Assembly (NCBI GenBank): GCA_031279735.1
Contig: JAITHX010000253.1
Coordinates: 1-8,618 of the forward strand
Origin: Prevotellaceae bacterium
GTDB lineage: Bacteria; Bacteroidota; Bacteroidia; Bacteroidales; UBA932
DNA: 8,618 nt
Reading direction: 5' to 3'
Both the position numbers and the translations under genes were made by a program. Below the pieces are notes generated by a model, which worked only from the letters and a program-made list of their open reading frames with translations, had not been told where the DNA came from and made no database searches. Shown piece after piece: positions 5,894-8,618 of this stretch; position 1 is the first letter of the stretch, and every line of letters begins with the position of its first letter.

Positions 5894-5983
5894 ATAAATT
5901 ATGAATTGACCGACGGACGCGGTGAGAATTATGAACTGTCCGACTTTCCGTCAGGCAATTCATAATTCATAATTTATAATTTA
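5888..5983. repeat. Second inverted repeat of A/T-rich 7-mers around a GC-rich centre
   Basis: The left arm (about 5888-5917) carries variants of TAAATTA/TGAATTA then GACGGA. The right arm (5947-5983) carries TCCGTC then CATAATT-type 7-mers with one more unit than the left. The central part includes CGGAC (5914-5918) and GTCCG (5938-5942), an alternative inner pairing. It shares the bases 5888-5893 with the preceding inverted repeat. Confidence 0.8.
5914..5931 (+). repeat. 18-base repeat core, left copy
   Basis: CGGACGCGGTGAGAATTA is identical to 8392-8409 and in the same orientation. Both copies sit among A/T-rich 7-mer repeats, on either side of the esterase/glycosidase gene. Confidence 0.9.
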
Positions 5984-5994
5984 TAATTCTTAAC

Positions 5995-6002
5995 TACCTT
6001 TG
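5995..6002 (+). promoter_or_regulatory. -7 promoter element of the esterase/glycosidase gene
   Basis: TACCTTTG is a perfect TAnnTTTG followed by C, 42 bases before the start codon. The place of the -33 element is taken by the A/T-rich 7-mer repeats and has no TTTG, so expression may depend on an activator. Confidence 0.5.
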
Positions 6003-6044
6003 CGCGCCTTTATGCAAAAGGCGGAAATTTAATGTGCAATGTAA

Positions 6045-8366
6045 ATGAAAACAATAGTTGGGATTGCTTTTATTCTGTCGCTGACGTTTCTGTTCCGTCC
6101 GGCGATGCTTCTGTCGCAGGCGAACACGGATTCTGGCGAGGCGGCGAATCTTCCGGCGGACAAGTCGAAGTTCCATTTGTATTTGCTTATGGGGCAGTCG
6201 AACATGGCGGGACGCGGCGCGGTGGAGCCGCGCGACACGGTTGGCAGCCCGCGAATACTCTGCCTGAACGCCGACGGCAAATGGGCGGTTGCCCGCGAGC
6301 CGCTGCATTGGGACAGGAAGAATGCGGGCGTCGGCCCCGGATTGTCGTTCGCGCGCGAAATGCTCGAACGCGCGTCGGACGACGATGTTGTTATCGGTCT
6401 TGTTCCGTGTGCAAAGGGAGGTTCCGGCATTGACGTCTGGAAACGCGGCGCATATTACGAGCCGATGCAATGCCGTCCGTACGACGAGATGCTCGACAGA
6501 ACTCGACGGGCAATGAAGGACGGCGCGCTGCGCGGCGTTCTGTGGCATCAGGGCGAAAGCGACTGCACTCCCGACAAGGCGGCGGTTTACAAGTCGAAGC
6601 TGATTGAACTGATAGGCGACCTGCGCGAAGACTTTCAGATGTCGGGGCTTCCGTTTGTGGCAGGCGAAATACCGGCGTTTCAGGATCGCGACAAGTATAT
6701 TAATCCTGTTTTCGAGGAGCTGAAGTATTCGGCGGAGAATTACGACGTGGTTTCAGCCGGCGGGGTGAACATGCTCGCCGACGGGATTCATCTCGACGCG
6801 GCTTCGCAGCGCGCTATCGGCGCGCGGTACGCCGAAAAGATGTCCGAACTGCAATTGTCGTTCGGCTACGAGAATCCGGTGCTTCCGGGGTTTTATCCCG
6901 ATCCGAGCATTTGCAGGGTGGGGGAGGACTATTATATGGTGACAAGCACTTTCGCCTATTTCCCCGGCATCCCGATATTTCGCGGCAGGGATTTGATTCA
7001 CTGGAATCAAATCGGCTTCTGTCTGACCCGCGATTCGCAGCTCGACCTGACCCGATGCGGTTTGGCTTCGGGGCTTTGGGCGCCTACAATTCGCTGGCGC
7101 AACGGAGTTTTCTACATGATATGCACCAATGTTTCGGGCAGAGGGAATTTCTTTGTCACCGCAACCGATCCGGCAGGCGAATGGAGCGACCCGATATGGA
7201 TACGGCAGGGCGGGGTCGACCCTTCGATATTCTGGGACGACGACGGAACGGCTTATCTGACTTCGACCGGCGGCGCGGACGCCGGAATAGCGGTAAGCAA
7301 AATCGACTTGAAAACGGGGGAGATACTCTCCGACGTGGTTACGGTGTGGTACGGCACGGGCGGGCGTCATCCGGAAGGTCCGCATATTTACAAGAAGGAC
7401 GGCTACTATTATCTGATGATCGCCGAGGGCGGCAGTACCAAGGACGGGCACTGCGTTACGATTGCAAGAGCGCGAAACGTGTTCGGACCCTACGATCCCT
7501 GTCCGCACAACCCGATTCTGACGCACTATCGCCGCGTGTCGCAGAACAATCCCATACAGTCGCTCGGTCACGGCGAAATTGTCGAAGCGCACGACGGCTC
7601 GTGGTGGCTTGCATGTCTCGGAATACGATACACCGGACGACATCACATACTCGGACGCGAAACTTTTCTTATGCCCGTCGAATGGCCGCGCGGCGGCTGG
7701 CCTCTGGTGAACGGCGGCGTGCCGATAGAGGAGCGAATGAACTGCAGGACGCTGCCTCAGCATCCTTTTCCCGAACCGCCGGCGCGCGACGAGTTCGACG
7801 CTCCGACGCTGGGGTTCGCGTGGCAATACCTTCGCAATCCGGCGCGCGAAAACTATTCGCTGACCGACCGGCGCGGCTGGCTGACGCTGACCGGCTCGGA
7901 GCTGACGCTCGGAGAACGCGACAATCCCACTTTCGTCGGGCGACGCCAGCTGCACAAGGATTTCACGGCAACCGCGCGAATGGAGTTTGCGCCCGAATCG
8001 GAAAACGAGACGGCGGGAATGTGTCTCTACATGTCCGAAAAATGCCGCTACGAGCTGTATATCGCAAAGGGAAACCGGCTCGTTCTTCGCTACCGGCTGA
8101 ATCGCATAGACCATATCGAGAAGGAAGTGAAAGTAAAGAGCGGCCCGATTCTGCTTCGCGCGTCCGGCAACAAGGATTTTTATACCTTTTATTATAGCGA
8201 CGACGACGGCAAATCGTTTAAAACACTCGGCTCGCCCGACACCCGCTATCTCTCGACGGAAAACGCGGGCGGATTCTCCGGCGTCTTCATAGGACTCTAC
8301 GCCTCGGGCAACGGAAAGCGCTCGCGCGCAAAAGCGCACTACGACTTTTTGGAAATTAAGAATTAA
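6045..8366 (+). CDS. Secreted two-domain enzyme: GQSN-type (CE6-like) acetylesterase fused to GH43 glycosidase
   Basis: Protein of 773 residues. A hydrophobic signal peptide (4-24, cleavage plausible after A26, no lipobox cysteine) directs it to the periplasm or outside. Residues about 43-268 are an SGNH-type esterase resembling carbohydrate esterase family 6: GQSNMAG with nucleophile S52, WHQGESD (167-173), and DGIHLD with D246 and H249. Residues about 277-560 are a five-bladed propeller of glycoside hydrolase family 43 with the expected acids: D286 (YPDPS), D392 (VDPSIF) and E444 (HPEGPH). Residues about 578-771 look like the C-terminal beta-sandwich typical of GH43 xylosidases. All catalytic residues are present. 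The likely substrate is acetylated xylan or a related arabinose/xylose oligosaccharide, with deacetylation and glycosidic cleavage in one protein; beta-xylosidase versus arabinofuranosidase cannot be decided. No SusC/SusD gene is within the window. The final codons (EIKN, stop) come from a 7-bp repeat array. Confidence 0.93.
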   Translation: MKTIVGIAFILSLTFLFRPAMLLSQANTDSGEAANLPADKSKFHLYLLMGQSNMAGRGAVEPRDTVGSPRILCLNADGKWAVAREPLHWDRKNAGVGPGLSFAREMLERASDDDVVIGLVPCAKGGSGIDVWKRGAYYEPMQCRPYDEMLDRTRRAMKDGALRGVLWHQGESDCTPDKAAVYKSKLIELIGDLREDFQMSGLPFVAGEIPAFQDRDKYINPVFEELKYSAENYDVVSAGGVNMLADGIHLDAASQRAIGARYAEKMSELQLSFGYENPVLPGFYPDPSICRVGEDYYMVTSTFAYFPGIPIFRGRDLIHWNQIGFCLTRDSQLDLTRCGLASGLWAPTIRWRNGVFYMICTNVSGRGNFFVTATDPAGEWSDPIWIRQGGVDPSIFWDDDGTAYLTSTGGADAGIAVSKIDLKTGEILSDVVTVWYGTGGRHPEGPHIYKKDGYYYLMIAEGGSTKDGHCVTIARARNVFGPYDPCPHNPILTHYRRVSQNNPIQSLGHGEIVEAHDGSWWLACLGIRYTGRHHILGRETFLMPVEWPRGGWPLVNGGVPIEERMNCRTLPQHPFPEPPARDEFDAPTLGFAWQYLRNPARENYSLTDRRGWLTLTGSELTLGERDNPTFVGRRQLHKDFTATARMEFAPESENETAGMCLYMSEKCRYELYIAKGNRLVLRYRLNRIDHIEKEVKVKSGPILLRASGNKDFYTFYYSDDDGKSFKTLGSPDTRYLSTENAGGFSGVFIGLYASGNGKRSRAKAHYDFLEIKN

Positions 8367-8386
8367 GAATTAAAAATTAAGAATTA
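8354..8386 (+). repeat. AATTAAG tandem array overlapping the glycosidase stop codon
   Basis: AATTAAG is repeated about 4.7 times (third copy AATTAAA). The array begins inside the coding region; its second copy provides the TAA stop at 8364-8366. It is separated by 17 bases from a similar array at 8404-8436. Confidence 0.95.
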
Positions 8387-8391
8387 GCCTG

Positions 8392-8409
8392 CGGACGCGG
8401 TGAGAATTA
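8392..8409 (+). repeat. 18-base repeat core, right copy
   Basis: Identical to 5914-5931 and in the same orientation. Here it begins in the GC-rich linker between the two 7-bp arrays and its last bases overlap the second array. Confidence 0.9.
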
Positions 8410-8436
8410 AGAATTAAGAATTAAGAATTAAGAATT
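8404..8436 (+). repeat. GAATTAA tandem array
   Basis: Four perfect copies of GAATTAA plus GAATT, the same 7-mer as in 8354-8386 in another phase. It runs directly into the left arm of the nested inverted-repeat element. Confidence 0.95.
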
Positions 8437-8618
8437 GCCTTCGGGAATTATGACTTGTAATTCATTCTTAGGGATGTCGAATAAATAACTTATAAGGGAT
8501 GCGGTTCGGATTTTTAGCACACAGATGACACAGATTTAACAGATTTACGCGGATTTCAAATCTGCGTAAATCCGTTAAATCTGCGACATCCCCTAATTCC
8601 CGAAGGTAATTCTTAATT
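8426..8618. repeat. Nested inverted-repeat element, cut by the window edge
   Basis: Three inverted pairs are nested. The outer arms are 8426-8450 and 8594-8618 (25 bases, one mismatch, each with CCTTCGGG or its complement). The middle arms are 8468-8479 and 8584-8596 (TTAGGGATGTCG against its complement with one extra base). The inner palindrome is 8531-8583. No reading frame of useful length lies inside, so it resembles a small non-coding repeat element. The right side may continue beyond the window. Confidence 0.8.
8531..8583. repeat. 26-bp-arm palindrome with a single central base
   Basis: The arms 8531-8556 and 8558-8583 are complementary apart from an A-C and a G-T mismatch, with C8557 in the centre. 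Each arm is itself made of repeated CAGATTT/GGATTT-like units. With almost no loop, the top pairs would open if it folded. There is no adjacent T run, so it is not a typical intrinsic terminator, though it is the first strong hairpin after the glycosidase gene. Confidence 0.9.

Larger units (their letters stand above)
5708..6044. other. Divergent spacer between pepD and the esterase/glycosidase gene
   Basis: The 337 bases between the two divergent start codons contain no supported gene. They hold a pepD -7 element, about 65 bases of unremarkable A/T-rich sequence, a long near-perfect inverted repeat (5807-5893), a second inverted repeat of degenerate 7-mers (5888-5983), and a -7 element for the rightward gene. 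Confidence 0.7.

Noticed and set aside
5714..6044. Possible small gene or RNA gene in the pepD/glycosidase spacer
   Set aside because: No frame has a plausible start and length, and the strong structure is explained by two inverted repeats; no tRNA or rRNA features are seen.
6911..8197. Long second plus-strand frame inside the glycosidase gene
   Set aside because: Overlaps the real gene entirely and reads as an arginine/serine-rich out-of-frame shadow without any recognisable domain.
6753..8339. Long open frame on the minus strand, 528 codons, opposite the GH43 domain
   Set aside because: Arginine-rich, low-complexity shadow product of GC-biased codons; the plus-strand frame has full catalytic motifs of two known families.
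8354..8436. 7-bp arrays considered as a CRISPR-like array
   Set aside because: The units are contiguous 7-mers without unique spacers, and no cas gene is present.

Overview
The window looks like chromosome from a member of the Bacteroidota, most likely Bacteroidales. Four things point that way. Several genes are preceded by the Bacteroidota -7 promoter element TAnnTTTG. Start codons have A/T-rich leaders and no clear Shine-Dalgarno sequence. There is a small helix-turn-helix protein of a type I associate with this phylum. The intergenic spacers carry short A/T-rich 7-bp repeats and long inverted repeats. The species cannot be named from the sequence.

Layout. Bases 1-201 hold no gene I can support. 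A two-gene unit follows: an A/T-rich nuclease-like protein with a DUF3883/PD-(D/E)XK-type C-terminal half (202-948) and, 10 bases later, a six-helix membrane protein built from three internal repeats (959-1558). A promoter at about 1568-1597 then drives a tightly coupled pair: an AlkD-type DNA glycosylase (1634-2383) and a monofunctional glutamate formimidoyltransferase (2380-3387), which overlap by ATGA. Next come a small HTH protein (3489-3752) with a strong intrinsic terminator, and thioredoxin (3861-4178). A terminator hairpin at 4196-4235 separates thioredoxin from the convergent minus-strand dipeptidase pepD (4265-5707).

The 337-base spacer upstream of pepD (5708-6044) is divergent. It contains a perfect -7 element for each direction and two long inverted repeats. 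To its right lies a secreted two-domain enzyme (6045-8366) that joins a GQSN-type carbohydrate esterase to a family 43 glycosidase, presumably acting on acetylated xylan-type hemicellulose. The last 250 bases are almost entirely repeats: two AATTAAG arrays and a nested inverted-repeat element cut by the window edge.

Most of the genes are ordinary housekeeping or catabolic functions: base repair, histidine/folate metabolism, redox, peptide turnover and polysaccharide degradation. They do not form one pathway. The parts that deserve attention are the compositionally foreign nuclease with its repeat-built membrane neighbour, a 13-bp duplication that sets the frame at the alkD/ftcD junction, and a family of intergenic repeats. 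One 18-base repeat core occurs on both sides of the glycosidase gene, and a 7-bp array supplies that gene's stop codon. I see no CRISPR array, transposase, tRNA or rRNA.
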